From Sapria himalayana (taxonomy: Eukaryota > Streptophyta > Magnoliopsida > Malpighiales > Rafflesiaceae): DNA of 64,000 bases. Under the pieces are notes generated by a model, which was not told where the DNA came from, did no database searches, and worked only from the letters and a program-made list of their open reading frames with translations. The stretch spans positions 149,138-213,137 of the forward strand of contig JAREIK010002646.1 of NCBI GenBank assembly GCA_029783825.1, read 5' to 3'. Position numbers and translations under genes: made by a program. Below, piece after piece: positions 63,961 through 64,000 of the stretch (position 1 is its first letter; each line of letters begins with the position of its first letter).

Positions 63961-64000
63961 TGTGGTGTATAAGTTAGAGATAGAACCAAAGTGTGTGCAG
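63372..64000 (-). mobile_element. CACTA element E, internal fragment running off the window
   Basis: The minus strand matches the Transposase_24 region of element B (about 11122-11740) with clear divergence, including the exon around 63565-63777. Homology begins abruptly at the end of the 12-kb TATC array. The roughly 3.3 kb of 3' DNA present in element B (terminus, trinucleotide tract, coiled-coil exon) is missing. It continues beyond 64000. Confidence 0.75.

Overview
This window is repeat-dense nuclear DNA of a flowering plant. The evidence is a family of CACTA (En/Spm-type) DNA transposons with plant-type TNP2 and Transposase_24 proteins, a plant-type L1 LINE with an RNase H domain, a hAT-type miniature element, and degraded copies of plant housekeeping genes (ARF1 GTPase, XRN 5'-3' exoribonuclease, probably ribosomal protein S25). 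I see no intact host gene, tRNA or rRNA. The genus cannot be named from the sequence.

Layout. Bases 1-31232 are a head-to-tail tandem array of a unit of about 12.92 kb: A (end of a unit, 1-5386), B (5387-18308) and C (18309-31232). Copies differ by only a few substitutions and 1-4 base indels. Each full unit holds, in order: a TATC simple-sequence array of about 2.46 kb; the left (3') end of a CACTA element with 'gctaggga' subterminal repeats; a minus-strand Transposase_24 (TNPA-like) pseudogene interrupted by a Gly/Ser-coding trinucleotide tract; a minus-strand TNP2-like pseudogene with a hAT miniature element in an intron; a GA-rich tract; and an AT-rich tract. Units A and B end at a junction inside the 3' untranslated part of an ARF1 retrocopy. 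Only unit C continues through that retrocopy (31206-32113, flanked by an 11-bp target-site duplication) into the CACTA right arm, which ends at a terminal inverted repeat at about 39673. The element that starts at 20769 is therefore the complete parent, about 18.9 kb, and A and B are truncated tandem duplicates of its left part.

39.7-46.3 kb is a mosaic: a probable RPS25 exon, poly-C tracts, a GC-rich minisatellite, a 5'-truncated L1 LINE on the minus strand, and AT-rich DNA. 46.4-51.25 kb is the 3' part of a second, diverged CACTA element on the plus strand. It carries at least six exons of a host XRN gene, with introns retained (gene capture at DNA level). Its 3' end abuts a 12.1-kb TATC array (51247-63371). 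At 63372-64000 a third CACTA fragment, on the minus strand, leaves the window.

Function. The transposase genes all carry frameshifts or stops, so none of these elements looks autonomous. The many long 'SIYL'-type reading frames in the TATC arrays are artefacts of a stop-free tetranucleotide and are not annotated as genes. The most notable points are the duplication junction inside the ARF retrocopy, the captured XRN exons, and the repeated meeting of CACTA 3' ends with TATC arrays that keep the same strand whichever way the element points.
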